Part shown: piece by piece, positions 10,860 to 21,865 of the stretch | How positions within the stretch are numbered: position 1 is the first letter of the stretch | How the letters are laid out: each line of letters begins with the position of its first letter | The notes under the pieces: model-generated | The model's input: only the letters and a program-made list of their open reading frames with translations | What the model was told of the DNA's origin: nothing | Databases searched by the model: none | Made by a program: the position numbers and the translations under genes | From: Clarireedia homoeocarpa | Taxonomy: Eukaryota > Ascomycota > Leotiomycetes > Helotiales > Rutstroemiaceae | Direction: 5' to 3' | Assembly (NCBI GenBank): GCA_001465935.1 | Contig: LNKV01000042.1 | Span: forward strand, 543,633 to 607,632 | Length of the DNA: 64,000 nt

Positions 10860-11392
10860 ATGATGGAGTCGCATTCAAGCAACGATGAGGTATGGGCCTG
10901 TTCTCATATAATCATAACTTGACTATCATCGGCGCATAGCTAATATGTCCTCAGTTCTTCGCAAAACTCAGCGAACTCTTTGACACCCGTCGTCAAAAAG
11001 ACCACGGCTCTGTATTCCTAACCCAAAAAGCCCGTTTGTCCCACCATCCCCTGCGCCGATCCCTCCCACACCTCTTGCAATCCATTTTCTAAGTTTTTCT
11101 AGTAACATACGGCCTCGATTCCTCGTCCACCGAACCTCTCCCCATCCTCATCCGTGCCACAAACGGCACATCCAAAACTGACCGTTCGACGCGCAAGATC
11201 AAGCTATCCACAGTCGTACAACCAGATCAGTTAGAAGGGTTCTTTTTGCGGTATGCGGAGATATGCAAGGGGGGAATGAGCGCGCTGAAGAAGAGAGATA
11301 GGAGTAAGGCGAAGGAGAAGCAGAAGGCAAAGAAGAGGAAGATGGGGCTGTCTGCTGCACCGCAGCCGGTTGGAGGTGAGGATAAGAAATGA
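10860..11392 (+). CDS. SRP14: Signal recognition particle subunit SRP14
   Basis: Alu-domain subunit of the signal recognition particle; with 7S RNA it mediates translational pausing during ER targeting. Three exons, 10860-10889, 10955-11033 and 11103-11392, give 132 aa, a usual fungal length. Introns are 65 and 69 bp. The core matches the family: FFAKLSELFDTRR, then GSVFLTQKALTYG across the second splice junction, then PILIRATNGTSK, and a basic tail rich in Lys/Arg (KKRDRSKAKEKQKAKKRK). The second donor, GTTTGTC, is weak, but only this junction restores the conserved frame. Two ATGs are adjacent at the start; the first is taken. The sense strand changes from C-rich to G-rich near 11225 (see findings). 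Confidence 0.9.
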
Positions 11393-12306
11393 GACGACTG
11401 CACAGTGATTTGAGGAACGCAAGAGGATATGCGCCGGCTAGTGTCGAATTAACCCGGTTGGGGAGAGTGTTGAGCCAATGGTTAGGGAGGCAAGATTTCC
11501 AATGATCAGAGCCCGGGGCCATGTAGTAAAAGTGGCAAGCAGGTTGACTATACTAGACGGCGGGGTAACACAAACGGTAACGGATAGAGTCAAAAAGACG
11601 TAGATACGAGATTCGTTCAATCGGAAGCTCAAAGCTCGCCCAATGTGTTTCCCGCTTCCGAAATGTGATCAGAACATCATTTGTTTATTTATGTATCTAC
11701 AGTCAACTTTTCCATCCCTAGGATTATGCACATTTCCCCAAACATCTCCTTAGAACAAGAGTCTTTTCCCGTCCTTCTATGTAACAATAACCATAATAAC
11801 TAGATGACCTAGCTTTATAGTACATGTACAATATTCCACCTTCCGTTGCTACACTGTGAAGAGAAGCCCAAACGCAGATGAGAGGTCGCCCTGGGTATTA
11901 TAGAAAGTAATAAGGGGTAGGAACAGATAGCTTTCATGACATAGAAGCAACCAAGAGTGAGAAGTAGGAAAACAGAAACAGGGAAAAACGTGAATGTGGC
12001 AAAGAAGCCGCTAAGAATATTAGATGAATAGAGATACAACTTAGGTATATGTGTCAAAGGCATAGAGCCATTCTCGCAACACGGTGGAGGAGGGAAAAGA
12101 GATCAAGGCAGAGATTCACCGAGAGCTGTAGCCAGAACCCTGATCTAAAGAGCCCAATCTGCTTCGAAATTCTGTTGAGGAGTGGATGATTGTGGAATAG
12201 GACAAGAAGGAACACGTTCTACTTGGATTGTTGAGTGTGCACTAGAGAGTCCAGACAGTTCAAGTTGTAGCTTGGAAGAGTCAGCGTTGAGCTGGCCGGT
12301 ATGCGG
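11393..12306. other. Convergent intergenic region, no gene seen
   Basis: About 0.9 kb between the SRP14 stop and the stop of the minus-strand hypothetical gene. Open frames here are short with no protein-like motif. It presumably contains both 3' UTRs. Confidence 0.55.
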
Positions 12307-13436
12307 CTAGGTTCCATGAGCAGGAACCGCATCGGCAGGAGTCACATCGGCATTGGATTCATACATGGGCAGTTGTAGTATATGTCCTGCCTGCGACGCG
12401 GTAGAGTCATGCGATTCTTGCTGCTGTTGGATATATATGTCATGGCCAGAGGCGCCAGTAGAATCTATTTCTCTACTAGGCTCGTTGTGAAATTCTGGCG
12501 CAATACGTTCCACATTAATGGGCAATACCGGTAGTGGCTGTAGAATGTCGTCGTAGAAATGAGAAGCGTTGTAAGGACGGGGAGTGTCTCCTCTTGAGAA
12601 GTCGACGAGTTGATATTCCTATTCGAAGCCGTCAGTCAAAATGTATATAGCTTGCTAGTAATGATGATATAACGAGAGTGTCCTACATTATAAGAAGGTC
12701 CATAGCCAGGATTATAACTCATGTCAGAAGAAGCTCGTTCTGTTGTCCATCCTGCCTGCCGAAGCATTTCATTTTCGAAATCTAATATCCTTTCATGACC
12801 TGTCAACGAATGGTTGGCATGTTGAGGGAGCACTGAGAATCCTGCCGGGGCTCCAAGCTGCCTTGGAACTGATTGGAGTGATTCGGCGGTCATTCTTCTG
12901 CCGTCGTAGTTATGGTGCGGTGTATTTGTGTATTGCGATCCGTGGTTTGGCATTGCAATGAGTCCCCTTTTCTCCTCTGCCTTTTTGGCCGTCTTAGGTT
13001 TCCTATTACCACTTCCCGGAGGTCTACCTTTTCTGGCCTTGGTAATGCCACCCTGAGAAGCTACCATCAAGGCCCCTCCGCCGCCTTCTCCCTCCTTCAC
13101 TTTCCTATCTCTCTTCCTCATTTCTCTACAAACATCTCCATATGTGGGGCCTTTGTTCGTCGTAGGGTCAAACACTGTCGCATACGCGTGATCGCGGTCC
13201 GGCCTAGAAGCTTCTGCATCGGCTTCAGAAACCCCATTTCGCCTAGCAATACATCTCCAGCAACTACCGTCGCGTTCCGGAATTTTAGCTGGAATACCGT
13301 TTGGAGCGACGTATTGTGCCATACATTTGACTGACGGCCAGAGTGGCGAACAGTGCCTCTCTGGGCGAACATCAACGTAGATTCGGCCACAGTCATGGTC
13401 ACAGCCAGAGAAGGTGAACACATTGACGATACACAT
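12307..13436 (-). CDS. Conserved-looking hypothetical protein with Cys-rich N-terminus and AT-hook-like motif
   Basis: Two exons, 13436-12687 and 12618-12307, with a 68-bp intron at phase 0, give 353 aa. The first 70 residues contain eight cysteines with a histidine (CDHDCGRI, HCSPLWPSVKC, CWRCIARR), suggesting a metal-binding or disulphide module. A basic segment at about residues 130-150 contains KGRPPGSGNRK, which resembles an AT-hook (GRP core), so DNA binding is possible. The rest is low-complexity and Asn/Gln/Tyr-rich, with no signal peptide or membrane segment. I do not recognise the family. It lies in tandem upstream-to-downstream with the RRM gene on the same strand. The role is unknown; nuclear location is inferred from the basic motif only. 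Confidence 0.75.
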
Positions 13437-14260
13437 GCCGTTTGGTAAATGGTTACTTGGAAGCTCTCGAGTCGTCTTCTTGAGCGAGTGTCTTAGATTC
13501 TGGGTTTCTTATAGTGATGTGATGGTTTCTTTAGGTTTCGCGACTTTATTGCTGTATGAAAAGAGTTTGCATTGATAGGTTTCAGGATGTAGAATTATAA
13601 GCAAAGGAGTTTGACGAGAAATGAATTCATAGTTTATATACCATGAGGATCAATAAGGTACAAGTCTAATCAGAGATTCATCAAAAGCAGATATCAAGAT
13701 GGTTAATGATTCACAGTAAATCTCTAGATGACAGAATCACGCATAGGATGGCCCGAGATCCAACTAAACATTATCTTTCAACCAATAGACATTCCGTGAT
13801 ATTTGTTTTAGTTACGGGTTCTTGCAGAGGGCACTTAATCACTTGAGTGTATTGGCATAATGGATATACATGTCAATGGGACCTCGTCACGCATGAAATC
13901 CAAGAGACAAAATCTCAAAACCGGCTAAAATTTGCTATGCATAGTAGGCTTCTAATGCCGTTGTACTTGCTATTAAGACCATTCTGAATGAGAAGACTTT
14001 TGTGCAAAAAGCAAAAAACGAAACACACTATGACGATCGATCTTCCATGTTGACAATGAAAAAGTAGAGTAATTCCAAAAATAGATGAACGGCATGACGC
14101 ATCCATGATTTCTGAAGATTTTGACCTCTCAAGACAATGAAGGTCATTTTTGAGTACATTGAAGGAAAAAATCGGGCCCGATAAATGCAATTTGCATGTT
14201 ATGATAGGGAAAGAGTCGAATGAGAGAATCAAGGGCCCATAAACCACGCAGAACCAGGGT
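13437..14260. other. Intergenic region, no gene seen
   Basis: About 820 bp holding the promoter of the hypothetical gene and the 3' UTR of the RRM gene. It is AT-rich with no convincing frame. The open frame ending near 13915 has no protein-like features. Confidence 0.55.
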
Positions 14261-16174
14261 CTACATGATTTGGTCTTGGGTAAGATGCGTAGCGTCAGTG
14301 TCCATAGCGTCACCGCCTCCTGGGGTTTGGTACTTGACGAAGCTCAATCCAAGAGGACGACCTCCATATTGGTAACCGGAGAATTTTTCAATTGCGGTGT
14401 CGGCATTCTCGGCAGAGTCGAAACGAACAACACCAGTTCCACGAGATCGTCCGTTAGGCTCATATTGGATTTCGGCTTGCTCCACCTTTCCAATAGTGGT
14501 GAAGAGTTCAACAAGATCCTCGTTGCTGGTAGACCATGGAAGCTATTTTGTGTTAGTCCTGATTGATATTTCAGATCTTGCGGCAGAACTTACATTGCGA
14601 ACGTAGATAATCTCGCTTCTCTCGGTACCAGAGGTGGCATAGTCGGTAAATGGGTTGGGAGCAGCTGCAGGAGCTCCAGCACCAGCATCAAAGCCGGCGC
14701 CTCCAGCGTAGCCTCCTCCAAAGCCTCCTCCACCACGTCCGCCAAATCCACCACCGAAGCCTCCGCGACCACCGAAGCCTCCACGTCCTCCAAAGCCTCC
14801 ACCAAAGCCTCCACGCCCACCGCCAAATCCACCACGCCCACCGCCAAAGCCAGTCGAACCAGCAAAGCGATCTTCACGAACTTCGAGAGGGCGGCCTTGC
14901 CAGTCATAACCGTTAAATTGCTGAATGGCAGCACGTGCATCTTCAGGAGACTCGAACGCTACAATACCAGAGCCCTTTGGACGACCATCAGGACCAACAT
15001 GGACATCGGCACGGACGACGGCACCATTTCGGGCTGGAAATCATTATATCAACATCATGCAAACAACTACGTTAGTAAAGGAAGAACCTACCAGCGCCAC
15101 GGAATAAATCCTTCAGATCTTGCCATCCGACAGTGTAGGGAAGCTAGCACATCTAAAGTCAACATTCTCGATACCACAAGTTTACAAACGAAACATAGAG
15201 ATAGGTTGGGGACAAACGTTGGAGACGTAAAGTTGACGTCCTCCACCAGCAGCCATACCGCCGCCAAAACCGCCACCAAAACCACCACGTGCTCCTTGAG
15301 CACCACCTTCATAACCGCCACGGCCTCCCGATGGAGTGCTACTAGTAAATCGAGGTTCGGCCTCACGGTCCTATAACAAGTTAGCCGTAGGTTCGCACGT
15401 CATGTTGCAGGGCGCAAAAGTTCACATACCTCGCGAACATAAACGAGTCTCCCCATGAGGTTCTGATTGCTGAGAGTGTTGACTGCCTGTTGAGCTTGCT
15501 CCCTGGTGGCATATTCTACAATGCTGTTGTTGTGATTAGTTTTGTGAGATTCTTGAAAGTAGCACTGTAACTTACCCGCATCCCTACATGACCCGCGGAA
15601 CAACGTCCCAATCCGTCAATCCAAACATTCCTTCAAAATCCAAGAGAAAAAGGAAAAAAATTCAAAGCCAACTACGTATAGGCGCCCACCTTCGACATTC
15701 CATTTGGAAGTAACAACACATCAGCGAAAAGGACCTCTCCAGCTAAAGAAACCAAAACCCCAGTTAGCCCATATCCCCAACTCCCATCTCCATAATCGAA
15801 CACTGACCAGATCTCATAAAGTCTTTAAGATGATGCCACTTAACATCGTAGGATAGATTGCCGACGTAGACACGGCGGTCTTGTTGTGATGATTCCCGTA
15901 GACTGCTCATCATTTGCTCTCTAGCGGCAGCTCTCTCTTCGTATGTCCTATGTGGTTGTCCACCGTAAGCTGAACCTCCAGAACCACCTGCACCTGGGGC
16001 ACCCGACATTGGTGAACGAGATCTGCGATCGTTTCGGCGATGATCGTCACGGCTACGGGAGCGACTGCGAGGGGAATATGAGCGACGACGTTGAGTGCGA
16101 CCGGGACTTCGGGAGCGTTGTCGGCGAGGCGAGCGAGATCTCTCTCTCTGTGGTGTGTAAGCTTGATTCACCAT
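14261..16174 (-). CDS. Three-RRM SR/RGG RNA-binding protein, Gbp2/Hrb1-like
   Basis: Likely couples pre-mRNA processing to nuclear export, as do yeast Gbp2/Hrb1. Eight exons: 16174-15808, 15742-15690, 15583-15576 (8 nt), 15523-15430, 15370-15218, 15143-15092, 15033-14594 and 14542-14261, giving 482 aa. The order is: an RS domain (RSRSPRRQRSRSPGR, about 10-60); RRM1 (RRVYVGNLSYDV... SKGCGIVEY); a Gly-rich linker; RRM2 (RQLYVSNLPYTVGW... GSGIVAF); a long FGGRGG repeat tract; and RRM3 (EIIYVRNLPWSTSNEDL... GTGVVRF). Every intron (51-106 bp) restores an RRM motif exactly. The 8-nt exon GGATGCGG encodes the GCG of the conserved SKGCGIVEY. The start is uncertain: an upstream ATGG|GTATGT at 16697-16694, spliced to 16161, would give MAYTPQRERS instead of MVNQAYTPQRERS. 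Confidence 0.9.
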
Positions 16175-16979
16175 CAGGTAGGTAAGAAGACAAGGGATAA
16201 TCAAGAAACTGTGTTGTGCGAGAAGATTGTAGGGTTAGACCATCAAGGTTCTTCCGCCAATAATTGTGAAAAGGCTCCAGTAGAAGCGCACTGGCGCGCT
16301 GGGCTCGCTGGAAGCTTACGACTAATATTGCGCGTAGGTGTGAGATGGCATAAGCCGGCGGACTCGCAAGGCTTTGAAGGCAGCTTCAATTGCTGATGCG
16401 CGGTTTTTGCGCAGGTTGATATGGAGAGGATTAGGTAGAAGGCTTGAGGGAATTGAACATACTTGTGGACGGTATGAGTCGTCAGCTAGATAGACAGATT
16501 GATGGTTAACAAGTTTCTTCTTAATAAGAGAGTGATAATTGACGGCGGGGAAGGGTTTGTTTGTGTAAAGGTGGAGGTAAAGTTGAAGGAAGTTTCAACG
16601 CAAACGACGCGAAAGGATGGTGATAAAAGTGAATAGGGAAGAAGGTGAATTTGACAAATTAGGAATGGAGGGGGGAATTGTTTATGAACATACCCATTGT
16701 TCCTATTGCGATTGAAGACTTCTAAGGTGATAATAGAATCAGGAGGCTGCTGCTGCTCAATGCTCTAGCCTGCAGCTTGGAGACGAAATGGACTCCTAAG
16801 TGACTCCGCACAAGGATTCTATGGGCTAAGTAACCACGAATTAAAGAGTGTCGTTAATTGATATTGGTCGGCAAATAAAAAAAAGAACCAGTAAAGGCTC
16901 TGCGACGAATTTGCAGTGCGGCTTTCGAGGACCCGTAGGAAGAAAGGCTACAACCAGGGGAAGAATGGCACAGCGTCTG

Positions 16980-17006
16980 TTTTTTTTTTTTTTTTTTTTT
17001 TTTTTT
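16980..17006. repeat. 27-base poly-T run
   Basis: An uninterrupted run of 27 T's (27 A's on the minus strand), followed by CTTCTTGCC. It is the longest homopolymer in the window. It could be a simple repeat or the A-tail of an old retroposed copy on the minus strand; I saw no target-site duplication. Confidence 0.9.
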
Positions 17007-18170
17007 CTTCTTGCCTGCTTTGCTTGCCTGAATACTCTTTTGACTAAAATATCCTACGGCAGTGTTTCGTTAACAAGGGAGTTTACCAAGAATGGAGAAG
17101 GTCGACGAGAGGTCAGGGATTGGCTTTGCCCGTTTGAAGCGCGCCTTTCTGTGGTAACGAAAGGCTCGAAAGAAGCGGATGCATGGGATGGTATGAAGTG
17201 AACGAATGCATTTGCTTACCTATTACTTCAACCAATAGACTTGGGTGCAGCTCGATATACAGGAAATTTTAATTATTCTCTCCTCCTACCCGACTAGGTG
17301 GCTCACAAGGATTCCGTTCTCTTTTGAGGTAGTACGAGACGGTGGTGGTGTGGTGGAATCTGCAGCGGAGGTGTGGGTGGTGCTGAGTGATGGGTCGATG
17401 TATGGCAGGTTGATGCGATGATGAGATGATGACGGCTTCGAGTGATGGGAGTGAATGGGGGGAGGGAGGTGTGACGGGCGATGGCGGATGGCGGATGGCT
17501 GATGGAGCGAATGTTGGGCTGTTTCGCGCGCGCACACACAATGGATGGATGATATGAGACGAGTTGCAAGGTGCGATGCCTCAGAGACGCGATGAAGTGG
17601 AGGTTGGGATTGGAGAAAAATGGGCGTGCAGCTAGGAAAGAACTGGCAGAGCTGGAAGAACTGGCAGAACGGGCAGAACTGCGAGCTACCCGGTGTATCC
17701 TTACTTACTAGGCAATTATATCTCGGCATAAGGTTGACTTGCTGCAGCTTACTGCTTCCGAAGGTACGAAGGTACGAAGGTACTCTTCTGATACGCGTCT
17801 GAAGTGTTTCTATCAATTTTGCGCAAGCAATCCAAACAAACACCATTTACTGCCAGAATAGGAAAACAACGAACGGAGTCACGATGGCTGTGGAAAGACG
17901 TCGACCCTTGTTTGCAGGCTCGAAGGTTACTAATATTCCTCGCGCAGGCCTTCGTTATTCGTTCTACCGTACCAAGCATTCGTACAGCACAGCACGTTAC
18001 ATACATTCATTCATCGTACATCTCGTGTCGTACATCTGCAACAAATCGAAAGGAAACCGTTCAGATTCGCCCACACCTTCTCCAACCACGAGAATACGGA
18101 TAAAAGCCCCTGCCTATGTACTGGTGTAGCTCCATGGGCTTGGACCCTCCTTACTGTCTTTGCATCTCCT

Positions 18171-18194
18171 CTGCAGTCTGCAGTCTGCAGTCTG
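18171..18194. repeat. CTGCAGT tandem repeat, about 3.4 copies
   Basis: CTGCAGT repeated head to tail in a gene-free region. A similar short array, CGAAGGTA x3, lies at 17759-17783. Confidence 0.85.
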
Positions 18195-20135
18195 GTAGGT
18201 CAAACGCTTAGAGCAGACTTGAAGCTATTGGGTCCTTTGCTACCTTGGGTAGTCCTCTCAAATCCCAACACCATTGGGACGCCAAAAAAAACGAACGATT
18301 GCGGAAGTGTTGGGTTTGCTAATCACCCCAATTCTCCACTGATTGGCACCGAAATCCAAGAAGCCCTGTAGGAAGTGGAGCTCATAGCTAAGGTCTGTCG
18401 TACCATTGAGCTCTTCAACTCCGAATGTCCTATCTAGGTATGCTCCGGTTCCCTATACAGGACACGCTTGGATTTCGTTTATGGCTCAATGGTACACCTT
18501 CGTTTCACGTTCGTCAAGGATTTCCAAATGTCCGAAGGTCAGGCAGGGTTCACCTGCGAATGCAAGGAGAGGACGATACCTGAGATCTAAAGCCCCGATA
18601 TAGAAGTCAGCCTTACTCGTACATGTATGTACCTATCCCCTTTCACATTCGCTGCTTCATCCATCCTGCATCTGTTCTCGTTGTATCACACCGCATGCTA
18701 CAATCTTTCTCCCGTCTATTACTCCATTACTCCATTGCTCCTAAGAAATCATGAAGCTCCGCAGTCCAAGAGCAATGATTCTATTCATCATGGAGCCCCT
18801 GCAGACGTCACAGCCAAAAGTCTAGTGTATCGGAAGAGGTTATATACTACCAAGTTTGGTTTATACTTGTTCAAATGGGGAAGCTCAATCTGTCTTTTGA
18901 TTTGTCCAAACCAATTATATCATGCAGACTAAGGAGAGGTCCCCACCAAAGCTTTCCCCTTCTGTTCCAGGACACCGATCCGCAGCGAGGATTTCCCGCG
19001 CACTGTCTGCAGTCACAAGTCACACTGTTGCAGTACCATTCTATGAACCCAACACACTCCTTGGAGGCATGGCTACTCCTCGACAAGCTTGTCCATCAAA
19101 CAAACTACTATCTCGATTGGCATATGAACAAGGTCCAAGGATACCCTACCATTCTCACTTACCGGGCGTCCCTAGCCTTCACATGCATGCTTACCGTCAA
19201 TATGTATTCATCGGTGCTACGGAGGTCCTCAGCGCCAATGGGATCATGACTCCCAGAAAATTGATGACCTGCAGCTGAAAATCTACAACGATCACTAGGG
19301 CATGGCTGGCTTGCCGGGCGGAATCACTTCCCCGTAGCACAACAGAATCAAGTTTGAGGTGTCGTGGGCACAACTTTCCGACCCCAAACCGACCTTACCT
19401 GGTTGGAGTTCAGCTGCTTTCTTGGAGATTCATCTCAAGAAGAAAGGTTAGGCTCTGGTGCAATTCTATTACGTGTGCATGAGATATAACAGTTCGAAGC
19501 TCGCGTGAGAATAGCGCTAGCATAATACATACAGGACGATGCTGCCGCTGCATGCCTAAGGGAGAGCAATGTATCATGTCCCGCGATATAAACCAGTCCA
19601 AGCTTATGCTCACACCGAACAAGAGTTTGTGCAGATCTCCCCTCCATACGAGGGCCAACCAAAGTATGGCACAGTAATACTCTGGGCAGCAAGAAAATGG
19701 GCGCACTAACAAACATGACATACATGCTGTGCTCACTGCAAGTGAGAAAAAGTGGACCAAGAATATATTAAAAAGGTAACGTACCAAAAAGACTGCTTTG
19801 CAGCTTTGCAGAAGGTGCGCGACGAATGGAACAACTAATGCACATGCTTACTCAGCACATCCCTTGCTGCCACATGTGATATGAAGTTTTAATAGGACCT
19901 CGACACAGGTGAAAAGTCACGAGTTCGTCGCAGTACGAAGTTTAGGGGACCGTTTTACTTCAACCGCTTGCATGGTTCTAGAAGACGCTGCACTAAAACA
20001 CTCGCAGGACCACTGCACGGATCATTCCGCGGGCCGGGGGATCCGGGTGGTCTTAGCTGAAGCTTCAATTCATTCTAACACCACTACTGGAATTTATCCC
20101 TCCAAACCACCTCCCAAAAAAGAAAAAGCTCAAAA

Positions 20136-21135
20136 ATGCCCACCCCCGCGCTCCGACAACTACCTCGCCGTCTACGGCCTTCTCAGTTCCAATGCACTCA
20201 TAAGATCACCATTCTATCTCCCCGATTTTACCACTCCTACGACAGACCCACTACCGGCGCCGAAACCTCTCCATTTCCCCCCACCGAATCAAAGATCCTT
20301 CGCGCAGCGCTCCCGCATGTTCCTGAGCATGGCTTCACAATCTCTACTTTGTCGCTCGGCGCGCAAGATGTAGGATATATCCCTGCGGCTATAAATCTCT
20401 TTCCGAAAGGAGCGTTTAGTCTTGTATATTACCATTTATATATGCAGAGATTGACATTGAAAAACCACAAAGAATTCGTTGTGCCGCCAGCAGATGTAGC
20501 GGGGCAAGAACCGCCGAAAGGTATAGGGAGGAGAGTTAAGGCTCTGACGTGGGAGAGGTTGATGGGGAATAGAGAAGTCATACATAGATTGCAAGAGGTA
20601 TGTGTACATTATTTTACTTGCGCTCTGGCTCTGCATGTCCTCCCTCTTTGCAATACCCTTCCTTTGGGTGCAGTGCAACTTCTAGACTCTTCTTTAACCT
20701 GTCTCCTGCTGTCTATTCATACCTCCCTCTCTCCCCTGCATTTCAATACTCATCTAACCCCTGCCATTCAATCTTCACCACCTTAACTAACACAACCCCA
20801 AGGCTCTAACCCTCCAAACCCTCCCCTCCAATCTCCCCACCTCCCTTCACGAGCTTCACCTCCTCTCTGACGAAATATGGTTTCTCTCTGGTGACACTTC
20901 AGTTGATAGTTCATGGTACACGAAACGCGCCACACTAAGCAGCATCTACGCGGCCACGGAGCTGTACATGACGACGGATAGATCCGCGGGATTTAAAGAC
21001 ACGCGGGAGTTTTTGGATCGACGGTTTAGGGATTCGCAGGTGCTAGGACAGTTAGTGGGAGGGGTGGGAGAGTGGGTTGGGTTTACGGTCAGGGCGGGGA
21101 TGAATGTTTTGAGGAGTAGAGGAGTGAGGGTTTGA
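20136..21135 (+). CDS. COQ9: Ubiquinone biosynthesis protein COQ9, mitochondrial
   Basis: Lipid-binding accessory subunit of the mitochondrial CoQ synthome, supporting the hydroxylase COQ7. Two exons, 20136-20597 and 20803-21135, give 264 aa. The N-terminus is Arg-rich and lacks acidic residues over about 30 positions (presequence-like). It is followed by ESKILRAALPHVPEHGFT, a conserved COQ9 segment. Exon 2 supplies the C-terminal helical part: DEIWFLSGDTSVDSSWYTKR, LSSIYAATELYM and then TREFLDRRF. The intron is long for this window (205 bp) and ends with an AAG rather than CAG/TAG acceptor; a good CTAAC lies at 20786-20790, and only this junction continues the family frame. Sense-strand composition flips from C-rich to G-rich within both exons. 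It converges on SMC6. Confidence 0.9.
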
Positions 21136-21865
21136 GGGCGGGGAAGAGAAAGAGAAAGGTAGGGCGGGATACAGGCGCAGAGGCGATGTGTAGGATTAGG
21201 GAAGGTCGAAGAGATATCGCAAAGGCGTCACACATACTTGAATTCGTGCTGGAACAATGCACGCAATATTGAGTTGAGTAGAAAGGAAGACAGACGAAAC
21301 CATGTATCATACCCTCTACATTCATGAAATATCATAAACGACCAGTTAAAAAAGCCTGAAGATCAGCAAGAGCTCATCATGATTTGGACCAAGATGTTTC
21401 TCTCAGCAGGATCCCCCAACTTATAACATCGCAAGATAGGTATATTATTGCAGTACAGCCACGGTGAGCCCCCAGAATCTAATCTTACCAGACAGACTTC
21501 TCAAACACCATAGCATCATCATCTATCTCCTCTACTTCCTTTAGAGCCACCAATCACTCCTAGATGTATGTACAATACAAGATCCCACCACCACCCGGCA
21601 CCCGCCCCGCATCTCCAGCCTTGCGTATCCGAGCATTTCCCCTTCCCTTTCCCTTTCCCTATATCCCATATCTCTATCCCCTCCCCCCCATTTTCCATGC
21701 CCATTCACCTTCCCCCCCAAAACGCCATTCGTTATAAAAAAAAAAAAAGCACACACTCGGTCCTAATATCAGGATTCGGGCAAACATCAATCACATCACA
21801 TCACATCACAGTCACGTTTCCCCACTCTTTGCTCTGTTTACGTTTCTCTCCGTCGTCTAGTCTCG
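21136..21865. other. Convergent intergenic region, no gene seen
   Basis: About 730 bp between the COQ9 and SMC6 stops. It contains a CT-rich tract with repeated CCCTTTCC words (about 21640-21670), an A run at 21736-21748 and ATCAC repeats (about 21785-21812). No coding is supported. Confidence 0.55.

Larger units (their letters stand above)
16205..20135. other. 3.9-kb region without a supportable gene
   Basis: The right neighbour of the RRM gene is probably its 5' leader and promoter (to about 16.75 kb). Beyond that I find no frame with convincing motif or splicing support. Open frames near 17286-17846 (-), 18922-19278 (+) and 19410-19787 (-) look random or low-complexity. The region holds a 27-base T run (16980-17006), a GAACTGGCAGA-like repeat (about 17639-17681), CGAAGGTA repeats (17759-17783) and CTGCAGT repeats (18171-18194). 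Non-coding transcripts or decayed elements cannot be excluded. Confidence 0.5.

Noticed and set aside
16980..17006. Poly-T run as the A-tail of a retroposed element
   Set aside because: No target-site duplication, internal promoter boxes or coding remnant could be recognised next to it, so I list it only as a homopolymer.
17286..17846. 186-codon open frame on the minus strand
   Set aside because: Composition is His/Ser/Pro-rich from low-complexity sequence, other frames over the same stretch are equally open, and there is no motif, splice support or conserved-looking block.
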